Shown in pieces: positions 11,341 to 22,639 of a DNA stretch of 64,000 nt. The position numbers were made by a program, and so were the translations under genes. How positions within the stretch are numbered: position 1 is the stretch's first letter; the number at the start of each line of letters is the position of its first letter. Below the pieces are notes generated by a model. It saw only the letters and a program-made list of their open reading frames with translations, ran no database searches and was not told the origin of the DNA. This stretch comes from Sinonovacula constricta (Eukaryota; Mollusca; Bivalvia; Cardiida; Solecurtidae): contig CM017560.1 of assembly GCA_007844125.1 (NCBI GenBank), positions 6,726,759 to 6,790,758 of the forward strand, written 5' to 3'.

Positions 11341-11890
11341 GTTTGTGTGAAGAAAACTTAGTAATAACCTTACTCCATCTTCTAAATCCCTTTATGGGAA
11401 AATTGGCAAAGCCTTATTGATTCATTTTAAACCCCTTTCTGTTTCAGTTTATTCAGGAACAAGTTCTGTCAAACCAATATTAATCCTTATTGACTATGGT
11501 GTGAAATCTTAATTGTTCAGTGTGCTTGAATTTATTTGCTAATTTGGTAATATTTCACTATTTAATCACTCTAATGAAAGCAAATATATTCAACATTGTT
11601 GTTTATGTCCACAAAACTTTGCTTTCTCGCATCATATCAATTTTATGGTTAAAACTTGATTTACTGACGGCTTTCCAGTTCTTTTAATGAACGTATAGAT
11701 TCAAATTGTAAGGTTGAATTTCTTACCTTTTTAATTTGTTTCAGATTTCATTTTAGGATTTACAGAAATTTTCTAGATTTAACTGGAATATTCGTTTTGA
11801 AAAAGAAAACACGATTCCAAAGTAAAATAGGGCGGTTGGCAAAATGAATAATAGTTCTTTCTCTCTTTTTTTGATAAAGTCATTTAACTA
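11341..11890. other. AT-rich sequence, nothing recognised
   Basis: Between the MITE and the second terminal-exon duplicate. No ORF, repeat or RNA recognised. Confidence 0.4.
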
Positions 11891-12073
11891 TTATTGTGTT
11901 TCGCAACTTTTATACCGTGATCTTGTGTAGCAGCAACATACTCAAACTGCTTCTTATCTCAGCGTCATACATGTGGCTATGCTCAATTGCTAGTGTTATA
12001 TATTTAAAGGAAATATTATATTTCTATTATATAAAAACCGGATTAACATTCTGACGTTTATTTTTTCATCTAG

Positions 12074-12294
12074 CCACTACAACAACAACTACAACAACGA
12101 TTACACCACACACATCTTTAAGCCTGAGACCGTCTACCTCTACTTACTCTCCTAGCACTTTCAAATCGGCTAATCAAGAAGGCTTCACTGAACCCGTCAT
12201 GATCATTATCATCGCCTGCAGCGTCAGTTTCGCTGCCATTGTTGTCATCATAGTTGCTGTCCTTATTTGGCACAAGACACATCGGATAAAATAG
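12074..12294 (+). CDS. Gene A alternative terminal exon D2: Thr-rich stalk, transmembrane helix, short tail
   Basis: Acceptor CATCTAG ends at 12073; phase 1 entry. It encodes a stalk of consecutive Thr then Ser/Thr/Pro, the conserved SANQEGF motif shared with D1, an uninterrupted helix (EPVMIIIIACSVSFAAIVV then IIVAVLI) and a short basic tail WHKTHRIK ending at TAG 12292-12294. Together with the upstream exons this gives a type I membrane protein with almost no cytoplasmic domain. It is the intact member of the D pair. AATAAA lies at 12332. It could belong to gene A as an alternative last exon or to a partial gene duplicate whose 5' exons are absent here. Confidence 0.65.
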
Positions 12295-12331
12295 AGGACT
12301 CGCAATGAAACGGTTGCAATTCAAAACAAAA

Positions 12332-12337
12332 AATAAA
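12332..12337 (+). terminator. Poly(A) signal AATAAA after exon D2
   Basis: Thirty-eight bases after the D2 stop and conserved in position with the D1 signal at 9812. Confidence 0.45.
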
Positions 12338-13199
12338 ATAATAAGTCGTAAAATTAATACGTGACACAGAAACTATTACCGATGCACTACTAGCCAGTGG
12401 CTCAATTCATGTCTACACCAGGCCTTCAAGGACAAGTAATTGTTAGAAACTGGCACTCTATCCTACTGGTCAGCCATTTTCCAGATCAGAAGATGCTGTC
12501 ATTTTGTGAGGTTTGTTTAGGAAGTTAATATCTAAGGATCGTATTCACTATACAATGCAAGACCTAAACGTGTTTAATAGGCAGTTGTTTGTCTTCGTGG
12601 TTAAAATTCCAAAGAATTTCTAGATCAGCTAAGCCAGAACGCGTCCTTAAAAGAACCAAGATCACCATCACTTTGTGGTGTAGAAACAATGCACTTCATG
12701 TATAAAGGATGCCTTTCTTTGAACAGATCATATACACATATTTAGGGTTTTGGGACCTTAATTTAATGGGACTCCGACTTTGGTTTGCAGCAATCAAATT
12801 ATTCAATTACAGAGGTCCTTGTTGTTTGTTTATGAGGTCCTTATTGAGAACACGAGATCAGGCCCTTCGTAATAGTTTTTAATAATAATGACAGTTTTAT
12901 TTAAAACTATCATTATTTTGCATTAATTTGTCATTTTAAAGGGTCAATGTCCAATCTGTTCAATAATATTATATATGAATGTTTGATAACAAAATGTTTA
13001 GTTATCCATATATTTCACTTGCGTGCCTTTGTTCTGTGAAAAGTGTGTGTTTAACTTATTGTGTGTAAAGTGTATGACACTTGTCATAATTTTAATTGTT
13101 GCGTGGAAAAACAACACATTGCTTGTAACATTAGAGTGAAAATTTGTACCTATTTAAGGTATGTATATATAGATTTGTTAATACAGTTAGTAAAGCAAG

Positions 13200-14549
13200 A
13201 TGCATGTCTATTAAGTATATTGAAAATAACATCTCTCTGTTCTCTGTTCTCTGTTCTCTCTACAAAATAAGGATGTTGTTTCAAAATACTTTCACCGTAA
13301 TGTTATTGCTTCATAATATAATGGCAGTATGAAAACACTTTGCAGCAAGGCGTAAGTGTTATATATAAGATAAACAAAATCAAGGGTCTCAATAACTTTT
13401 CTGACCTCTTTACAAAACTTATCAGGAAATTTATTGCTGATAGTTACAACCCAGGAATCCTTCATTGTACTGCATTGCTTGTAAATGACCTTTTTTAGAG
13501 TCAAGAACCTGCTCTGCTTTTAAATTACACCTTGACCGGACAGGTCTTTGAGATAACTTGGATAATATGACGTCATAGCTTGTACATTTACACTGAGAGT
13601 TCTGTCTCTTCATCTCTCCAGTCGTGCCATATATAGCGAGACAACTTAAGAAGTCTCTATGCTCTTTAAATAATATTGTATATAACGGCATAATGCAGTA
13701 ACACCCGTGCCTCCTCGGAAATGGCTACTCACACCATAAAGACGTATTATAGTCTCAAATAGAACTTTTAATATATCGCAATAGGAATTTCTCTAACGTC
13801 ACCACCTTTTTGATGGCAAAGAATTGGCATTGGCAAAGGCAATCAGAAGGGTCAAATACATATTTAGGTCCATGCAACTTCAGGGAAATTTTTGTCTTAG
13901 GAATTGACATTTCTTCTTAATACAACTTAAACTAAAGTGTAACGTGGATCTCAAAGCTAAGTCTAAAAGTAACTTCTATGGTATATTTCTTAACACAATG
14001 GCCAAGGGATTTCAGTTGACTTAAATTAACAAATAATTTTTGATAGCTTGAACATGTATACATATTTTTTTAAGTAGCTATTATTCTACTTTTAAGATTA
14101 TTTATTTTGTCAGAGTATGAATATTGGGAATAGGACACATATGTGACAATCCACCGGAACGGTACCCCACCTCTGTCTATACCATTACTATGTGCACCAG
14201 CGGTATGACAACCAGTCAAGAGTATAGACATAATTCGCGGTGACGTCATACTGTTTGAAAAACGGTCGAACTCATACTAAGTTATTAGTTGTTTACTAAA
14301 ACATAATTTACTAAAGCATTAATGAATTTTATGCAGTGTTTAAATTTAGTGCAGTAAAGAACACCAGTAAACGTGTTTATTCTATTGAATTGCAATAAAA
14401 ATCATTATTAATCTAGACTACAGCCCTGACTAATAATGAAGTTTTCAGTGCATATCATCGAACCTTTCAAGGCATAAAGATCCAGCTGCTTTACGTTCAC
14501 CTGACTCACCTCGTGTTTGCAAAGTTCATTCGAATATTTTTGGTTACAG
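13200..14549. other. Mostly featureless; weak minus-strand ORF fragments
   Basis: Two overlapping minus-strand ORFs lie at 13691-13431 and 13504-13292 in different frames. They could be a decayed coding fragment (QVLDSKKGHLQAMQYN, then FPDKFCKEVRKVIETL in the other frame), but I do not recognise the family. The rest is AT-rich with nothing seen. Confidence 0.3.
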
Positions 14550-14714
14550 CAGACAATGAAAGTCCACCTTTTCCACCCAGAACTACTGTAACAACACCCG
14601 AGGAGACTTCAACATCATCCAAAGGAAACAGTACGACGATAAAGAACGAAGCAACAACCGAACCGCCTGCTGTCGTAAAGTTTAGCACTACCACGGCGCC
14701 CCCCAAAAATAATG
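14550..14714 (+). CDS. Gene A alternative Thr-rich stalk exon E (phase 1-1)
   Basis: A 165-nt exon between GGTTACAG (ends 14549) and a GTAAAT donor at 14715, phase 1 at both ends. It encodes ADNESPPFPPRTTVTTPEET, then a Ser/Thr/Pro/Lys-rich run with NSTT as sequon, ending STTTAPPKNN. Composition matches the stalks of D1 and D2 and the phase fits exon 3 upstream and exon F downstream. An AG at 14551-14552 would start the exon one codon later in the same frame. The donor coincides with the first unit of the large minisatellite that follows. Confidence 0.65.
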
Positions 14715-17700
14715 GTAAATATTTCTACTGTTCTGGTGCATATTTCTACTGTCTGGCGAATATTTCTACTGTCTGGTGAATATTTCTACTGTCTGGTGAA
14801 TATTTCTACTGTTTTGGTGAATATTTCTACTGTCTGGTGAATATTTCTACTGTTCTGGTGAATATTTCTACTGTCTGGTGAATATTTCTACTGTCTGGTG
14901 AATATTTCTACTGTTCTGGTGCATATTTCTACTGTCTGGTGAATATTTCTACTGTTCTGGCGAATATTTCTACTGTCTGGTGAATATTTCTACTGTCTGG
15001 TGAATATTTCTACTGTTTTGGTGAATATTTCTACTGTCTGTTGAATATTTCTACTGTTCTGGTGAATATTTCTACTGTCTGGTGAATATTTCTACTGTCT
15101 GGTGAATATTTCTACTGTCTGGCGAATATTTCTACTGTTCTGGTGAATATTTCTACTGTCTGGCGAATATTTCTACTGTCTGGCGAATATTTCTACTGTT
15201 CTGGTGAATATTTCTACTGTTCTGGTAAATATTTCTACTGTTCTGGTGAATATTTTTACTGTTCTGGTAAATATTTCTACTGTCTGGTGAATATTTCTAC
15301 TGTTCTGGTAAATATTTCTACTGTCTGGTGAATATTTTTACTGTCTGGTGAATATTTCTACTGTTTGGTGAATATTTCTACTGTTCTGGTGAATATTTTT
15401 ACTGTCTGGTGAATATTTTTACTGTCTGGCGAATATTTTTACTGTCTGGTGAATATTTCTACTGTCTGGTGAATATTTCTACTGTTCTGGTTAATATTTC
15501 TACTGTTCTGGTGAATATTTCTACTGTCTGGCGAATATTTCTACTGTTCTGGTGAATAATTCTACTGTTTGGTGAATATTTCTACTGTCTGGTGAATATT
15601 TCTACTGTTCTGGTAAATATTTCTACTGTCTGGTGAATATTTTTACTGTCTGGTGAATATTTCTATTGTCTGGTGAATATTTCTACTGTCTGGTAAATAT
15701 TTCTACTGTTCTGGTGAATATTTCTACTGTCTGGTGAATATTTCTACTGTCTGGTGAATATTTCTACTGTTCTGGTGAATATTTCTACTGTTCTGGTGAA
15801 TATTTCTACTGTCTGGTGAATATTTCTACTGTCTGGTGAATATTTCTACTGTTCTGGTGAATATTTCTACTGTCTGGTGAATATTTCTACTGTCTGGTGA
15901 ATATTTCTACTGTCTGGTGAATATTTCTACTGTTTGGTGAATATTTCTACTGTCTGGTGAATATTTCTACTGTCTGGTGAATATTTCTACTGTGTGGTGA
16001 ATATTTCTACTGTCTGGTGAATATTTCTACTGTTCTGGTGAATATTTTTACTGTCTGGTGAATATTTCTACTGTTCTGGTGAATATTTCTACTGTCTGGT
16101 GAATATTTCTACTGTTTGGTGAATATTTCTACTGTCTGGTGAATATTTTTACTGTCTGGTGAATATTTCTACCGTCTGGTGAATATTTTTACTGTCTGGT
16201 GAATATTTCTACTGTCTGGTGAATATTTCTACTGTCTGGTGAATATTTTTACTGTCTGGTGAATATTTTTACTGTCTGGTGAATATTTCTACTGTCTGGT
16301 GAATATTTCTACTGTCTGGTAAATATTTCTACTGTTCTGGTGAATATTTCTACTGTCTGGTGAATATTTCTACTGTTTGGTGAATATTTCTACTGTTCTA
16401 GTGAATATTTCTACTGTCTGGTGAATATTTTTACTGTCTGGTGAATATTTTTACTGTCTGGTGAATATTTTTACTGTCTGGTGAATATTTCTACTGTTCT
16501 GGTGAATATTTCTACTGTCTGGTGAATATTTCTACTGTTTGGTGAATATTTCTACTTTTCTGGTGAATATTTCTACTGTCTGGTGAATATTTTTACTGGT
16601 GAATATTTTTACTGTCTGGTGAATATTTCTACTGTTTGGTGAATATTTCTACTGTTCTGGTGAATATTTTTACTGTCTGGTGAATATTTTTACTGTCCGG
16701 TGAATATTTCTACTGTTCTGGCGAATATTTCTACTGTCTAGTGAATATTTTTACTGTCTGGTGAATATTTCTACTGTCTGGTGAATATTTTTACTGTCTG
16801 GTGAATATTTTTACTGTCTGGTGAATATTTCTACTGTCTGGTGAATATTTTTACTGTCTGGTGAATATTTTTACTGTCTAGTGAATATTTCAACTGTTTT
16901 GGTGAATATTTCTACTGTTCTGGTAAATATTTCTACTGTCTGGTGAATATTTCTACTGTCTGGTGAATATTTCTACTGTCTGGTGAATATTTCTACTGTC
17001 TGGTGAATATTTCTACTGTTCTGGTGAATATTTCTACTGTCTGGTGAATATTTCTACTGTCTGGTGAATATTTCTACTGTCTGGTGAATATTTCTACTGT
17101 TTGGTGAATATTTCTACTGTCTGGTGAATATTTCTACTGTCTGGTGAATATTTCTACTGTGTGGTGAATATTTCTACTGTCTGGTGAATATTTCTACTGT
17201 TCTGGTGAATATTTTTACTGTCTGGTGAATATTTCTACTGTCTGGTGAATATTTCTACTGTTCTGGTGAATATTTCTACTGTCTGGTGAATATTTCTACT
17301 GTTTGGTGACTGTTTGGTGAATATTTCTACTGTCTGGTGAATATTTCTACTGTCTGGTGAATATTTTTACTGTCTGGTGAATATTTCTACCGTCTGGTGA
17401 ATATTTTTACTGTCTGGTGAATATTTCTACTGTCTGGTGAATATTTCTACTGTCTGGTGAATATTTTTACTGTCTGGTGAATATTTTTACTGTCTGGTGA
17501 ATATTTTTACTGTCTGGTGAATATTTCTACTGTCTGGTGAATATTTCTACTGTCTGGTAAATATTTCTACTGTTCTGGTGAATATTTCTACTGTCTGGTG
17601 AATATTTCTACTGTTTGGTGAATATTTCTACTGTTCTGGTTAATATTTCTACTGTCTGGTGAATATTTTTACTGTCTGGTGAATATTTTTACTGTCTGGT

Positions 17701-19264
17701 GAATATTTCTACTGTTCTGGTGAATATTTCTACTGTCTGGTGAATATTTCTACTGTTTGGTGAATATTTCTACTGTTCTGGTGAATATTTCTACTGTCTG
17801 GTGAATATTTTTACTGGTGAATATTTTTACTGTCTGGTGAATATTTCTACTGTTTGGTGAATATTTCTACTGTTCTGGTGAATATTTTTACTGTCTGGTG
17901 AATATTTTTACTGTCTGGTGAATATTTCTACTGTTCTGGCGAATATTTCTACTGTCTAGTGAATATTTTTACTGTCTGGTGAATATTTCTACTGTCTGGT
18001 GAATATTTTTACTGTCTGGTGAATATTTTTACTGTCTGGTGAATATTTCTACTGTCTGGTGAATATTTTTACTGTCTGGTGAATATTTTTACTGTCTAGT
18101 GAATATTTCAACTGTTTTGGTGAATATTTCTACTGTTCTGGTAAATATTTCTACTGTCTGGTGAATATTTCTACTGTCTGGTGAATATTTCTACTGTTCT
18201 GGTGAATATTTATATTGTCTAGTGAATATTTTTACTGTCTGGTGAATATTTCTACTGTTCTGGTGAATATTTCTACTGTTCTGGTGAATATTTCTACTCT
18301 TCTGGTGAATATTTCTACTGTCTGGTGAATATTTCTACTGTTCTGGTGAATATTTCTACTGTTCTGGTGAATATTTCTACTGTCTGGTGAATATTTTTAC
18401 TGTCTGGTGAATATTTTTACTGTCTGGTGAATATTTCTACTGTATGGTGAATATTTCTACTGTCTGGTGAATATTTTTACTGTTTGGTGAATATTTCTAC
18501 TGTTCTGGTGAATATTTCTACTGTCTGGTGAATATTTTTACTGTCTGGTGAATATTTCTACTGTTCTGGTGAATATTTCTACTGTCTGGGGAATATTTCT
18601 ACTGTTTGGTGATTATTTCAACTGTTTTGGTGAATATTTCTACTGTCTGGTAAATATTTATATTGTCTAGTGAATATTTCTACTGTCTGGTGAATATTTA
18701 TACTGTTCTGGTGAATATTTCTACTGTCTGGTTAATATTTCTACTGTCTGGTAAATATTTATATTGTCTAGTGAATATTTCTACTGTCTGGTAAATATTT
18801 ATACTGTTCTGGTGAATATTTCTACTGTCTGGTGAATATTTCTACTGTCTGGTGAATATTTCAACTGTTTGGGTGAATATTTCTTCTGCTATCGGTGAAT
18901 ATTTTTACTGTCTGGTGAATATTTCTACTGTCTGGTGAATATTTCAACTGTTTTGTGAATATTTCTACTGCCTGGTGAATAGTTTTTTCTGTTCTTGGTA
19001 AATATTTCTTCTGTCTGGTGAATATTTCTACTGTTCTGGTGAATATTTCTACTGTCTGGTGAATGTTTCTACTGTCTGGTGAATATATCTAGTGTCTGGT
19101 GAATATTTTTACTGTCTGGTGAATATTTCTACTGTCTGGTGAATATTTCTACTGTCTAGTGCATATTTCTACTGTGTCTGATGGATATTGCTACTGTCTG
19201 GTAAATATTTCTACTGTTTTGGTGAATATTTCTACTGTCTGGTGAATATTTCTACTGTTCTTGA
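14715..19264 (+). repeat. Minisatellite, 20/21-bp unit, about 220 copies
   Basis: Tandem array of GGTGAATATTTCTACTGTCT and the 21-bp variant ending TGTTCT; variant positions are GGTAAAT, GGCGAAT and TTTTTACTG. It starts exactly at the donor of exon E, whose GGTAAATATTTCTACTG is the first unit, and fills nearly the whole intron to exon F. The 3' end (18.6-19.26 kb) is more degenerate. Apparent ORFs in it (such as 15143-15331) come from the lack of stops in some phases. Confidence 0.97.
15800..18180. repeat. Higher-order duplication of about 1.2 kb inside the minisatellite
   Basis: Rare variants recur in the same order at fixed offsets: 'tgtgtgg' at 15991 and 17159 (1168), 'accgtctgg' at 16171 and 17389 (1218), the shortened 'ttttactggtg' unit at 16591 and 17809 (1218), 'caactgttttgg' at 16891 and 18109 (1218). 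The 50-bp change in offset falls near the odd 'ttggtgactgtttgg' at about 17300. Confidence 0.85.
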
Positions 19265-19589
19265 TGATTCTGTTAGACATATAATGCATATACATTTATG
19301 ACAACTTGGGTGGTTAGTTAGGTAAATGGCGTTCATGGTTACAGTATCTTGACAATTGACTGAAAAAGTGGAATTGTTTTGAAAGATATGTATTTTTCAC
19401 ATACATGCTTAAACAAGAAATCATTGGTTGTATCTATAATGAAATGATTATCGTTGTTTTAGACATTTTTCTCAGAAGCAAAACATCCTTTGATAGACCA
19501 TCTGCAAGCAAAACATCATTTGATAGACCATCTGCATGTTTCCGTGCATTGTAACTGTGGATTATTTTTGTTACTTTGTTTTGTTGCAG

Positions 19590-19672
19590 AGTGCGGATGT
19601 GACCTCAGGATGAACTGGTGGCTGTTTCTACTTTCACTACTGCTTTACCAGTGTCTGAAATATTATTATTGA
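19590..19672 (+). CDS. Gene A alternative terminal exon F: membrane anchor
   Basis: TTGTTGCAG acceptor ends at 19589. Entered at phase 1 from exon E it reads ECGCDLRMNWWLFLLSLLLY then QCLKYYY and a stop at 19670-19672. The hydrophobic run with almost nothing after it suggests a membrane anchor without a signalling tail. A GPI-type signal is less likely because of the Tyr-rich end. The exon is short and recognised by splice sites, phase and hydrophobicity only. No AATAAA is close downstream. Confidence 0.55.
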
Positions 19673-21256
19673 CCCTGACGCAAGTTAGAACCTCGCTAGT
19701 TTAATAGCGTGTGTGAAGCTAGTCTGGGTTAAGTTTGGTTAGGATACTCCTCTGGGATTGAAGAGGGTCAAAAACAAGATCTAATGATGGCCTTTTCTTG
19801 AAGATTGAAGGCTTGCAAGTTTTATACTCTTATTTTAGCATTGCAGACCATATGCTTCCTTCTTATAATATTTTGCAATGTTTTCATAATGCAATTTAAT
19901 GAGTAATGCTATGTGTATCAAATAATATGACCAGCTAAGATTGCAGACAGTATTCGTGTGGCCATTCGGTATAGAAACAAGCAAACGTATGCTACTTAAG
20001 GCTTTATTAACGAAAACTTGAACGACTTTTATGCCGAGTTCATGGCATGTGTAATTAGGAAAAACATGTTATCACACTTAAGGCTAATGATATGCTCTTA
20101 AAAAATCCCTCCGTCAGTAATGATTATTTCAGTGCATTTCACACCATGAATACCAGCTGGAAATGCACTATTGTTGTCTGTGTAATATAAAGTCATGATT
20201 TTTATATCCTGAAGATACCGTTCATGGCTTTGTGGTAAAGGTCATAAACGTATTCCGCTCAACATCTATGTATATTGTTCATTATGGCAAACGAAGTATA
20301 TGAAAAAGCCCTGTTTGGGAGGCGTAAGTTTAATCCAGTTAATTATATTTATCACATAATTTACCGCGCAAGCGTAAAGTGACACTCCTGCTTTATTTTT
20401 GTAACACACTAGTTAGTTATCGTAGTGTGACGTCATTAAGTATGTGTAGTGTATATGCCATTTCCTGTTCCCTTTCTCAGGGGGTGGAAGTGGCGCTGCA
20501 TCTGAAGATAGTTAAGCGATGACAATCGCTTAAGACAGTCGTTTTAGACTCGTTGACTAAAATGATTCGAAACTCGACAGAGCTGCGTTTCGTATCATTT
20601 CATCCGACTCGTTTAATATTTTCAGTATCTAATGAACTCTCATATCAGATTCTCTATGTAAAACGCATTATAAAGCAGGCAAAATTTCCACTGCAATATA
20701 AAAATATACATTTGGACAAAAGTTACAACACAGTTACTTAAATCAGATAATATAAACTATAAGATTTAACATTCACTAGTTACTTTCTATATGATTACGT
20801 TTTAACTAAAATTATGTATAAAATAAATGAATATTTTATGTAATTTATTTATTTACATGTATTTAAATAAAGAAAACCGTCGGGCAACACATTTAATTAA
20901 GTTTAAAAATAAACGTCATATTTAATTTTTTTAAAATCTTTTATATCGCCTTTGATGCTTTGCATCAACGGTTTTCTTGTTCATGTACATACTGAGTCAC
21001 GTGTCCGAAAGTACTCCCAGCCTGTGCCAGAGGTTATACAATATTTTGTTTTATGTTCTTCTTTTGTGTTTGAAATTGTTGTCTTCATTACATTACACAA
21101 ATTCTACTCTTTGTGATATTGTTTTTTTTTCTCTCAAAAAAACGTCCGATTATACAATATAATTAGAATACATATTTGAACATGTTATTAACATAAATCT
21201 GATTCTATTTGAATTTGACTTATTCACACGAAGGTTTTTACATTCTTTTCATATGT
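19673..21256. other. Intergenic AT-rich sequence, nothing recognised
   Basis: Only short ORFs without domain features. No transposon termini or RNA gene recognised. Confidence 0.4.
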
Positions 21257-21275
21257 TTTATTATTATTATTATTA

Positions 21276-21325
<50 letters not shown>
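21257..21325. repeat. (TTA)n microsatellite
   Basis: Almost uninterrupted TTA/ATT triplets with one G substitution. Confidence 0.95.
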
Positions 21326-22317
21326 GATTTTATTTACGATGTTTGTAATGTTTATAAAAAGGAAGACAGTCATTACAACTGCAGTAAAGATATTAACGTT
21401 ATCCAGTGGTGCATTATATACATAACTTATCCATGTATTTCCTTAAATTGATGACATTTGGAACTGTAAATATACAAAATGACTACGACTGCTTTGAGTG
21501 CGTGTGACAGGACAGGTTTTCTCAGTGTAAGGAAGTTAATTGAATATACAAGCAAACACGTAACTATTTTACAATAAGTATCAAAAATTAAAAATGGTGT
21601 TTTTAACTTCAAGATAGAGTCACTACTTTATCAAACTACACATCCTTTACTTCATTTGATGTACAATTATAACATGTATATGTACGTGTTTTTTACAATC
21701 GCCTACCAACCAAGGTCTTTGGAATCGTGGCTTCAACCTACCCATGTTTCCAACGGTCTAAGTTTTTTCTTCAGTGATATTTGTATACTTATTTGTGGTT
21801 GGAGGTATACTATAACTCATTTTATATTAATACATTGTTTGTTTTTCACATTTTAGTTTCTTGCAAGGTGTGCATGTAGATTTATTTGTATTAAGATAGA
21901 ACTATTTTACGGATAGTTAGTTGACACATCATGCCAATAATTGAGAGTCTCGAGTGTTCTAACAGACTTACGAAGTAGGCTGACAAATCTTCTGGCTACA
22001 CTGATTTTGTTTTATCTGTACATGTTCACTGTAAGTTGCAATAACGTATTAAGCTATTTCTGGTACACTAGACTTATCAAATGTATAGTCCTTTGAAGTA
22101 CATATTTTCAGTATTCGAAATGCGCCAAACAAGCCAGAAAATACAGTTGATGTCAGTATTTTGTAGCGATATCTGCACTTATAAACTGATTAACAATATG
22201 TGCCAGATATTGATTATTTACTGGCCCATTTAATAGTTTTTCTTACAGTATTATTTGTTATTTCTAATGTCTGGTGTGTTTGTCTATCTATGATAGCTAT
22301 ATTTACCTTAAGTTGTT
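21326..22317. other. Intergenic sequence, nothing recognised
   Basis: AT-rich sequence up to the left boundary of the segmental duplication. Confidence 0.4.
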
Positions 22318-22453
22318 CTTGTGAGTTGGTATATTTCATTTGCTTATTATTTTGATACTTGAAAATATATATTTTTGTATTACATACATGTATTTCCATA
22401 ATTTCATCATTTGTATTGAACGTGTATGTTTAGTTTGTAAATAGCAATTATCC

Positions 22454-22590
<137 letters not shown>

Positions 22591-22639
22591 ATATAGTTTA
22601 GAGAAAGTAAAAGTATTGCCTATCTGTCTTTTATATTTA

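Larger units (their letters stand above)
11890..13200. repeat. Tandem duplication around terminal exon, copy 2
   Basis: Partner of 9340-10730; see that entry. The 3' flank phrases keep their order with small indels. Confidence 0.75.

Noticed and set aside
14715..19264. Regular short-repeat array considered as CRISPR
   Set aside because: Units are contiguous with no unique spacers, in a eukaryotic intron; it is a minisatellite.
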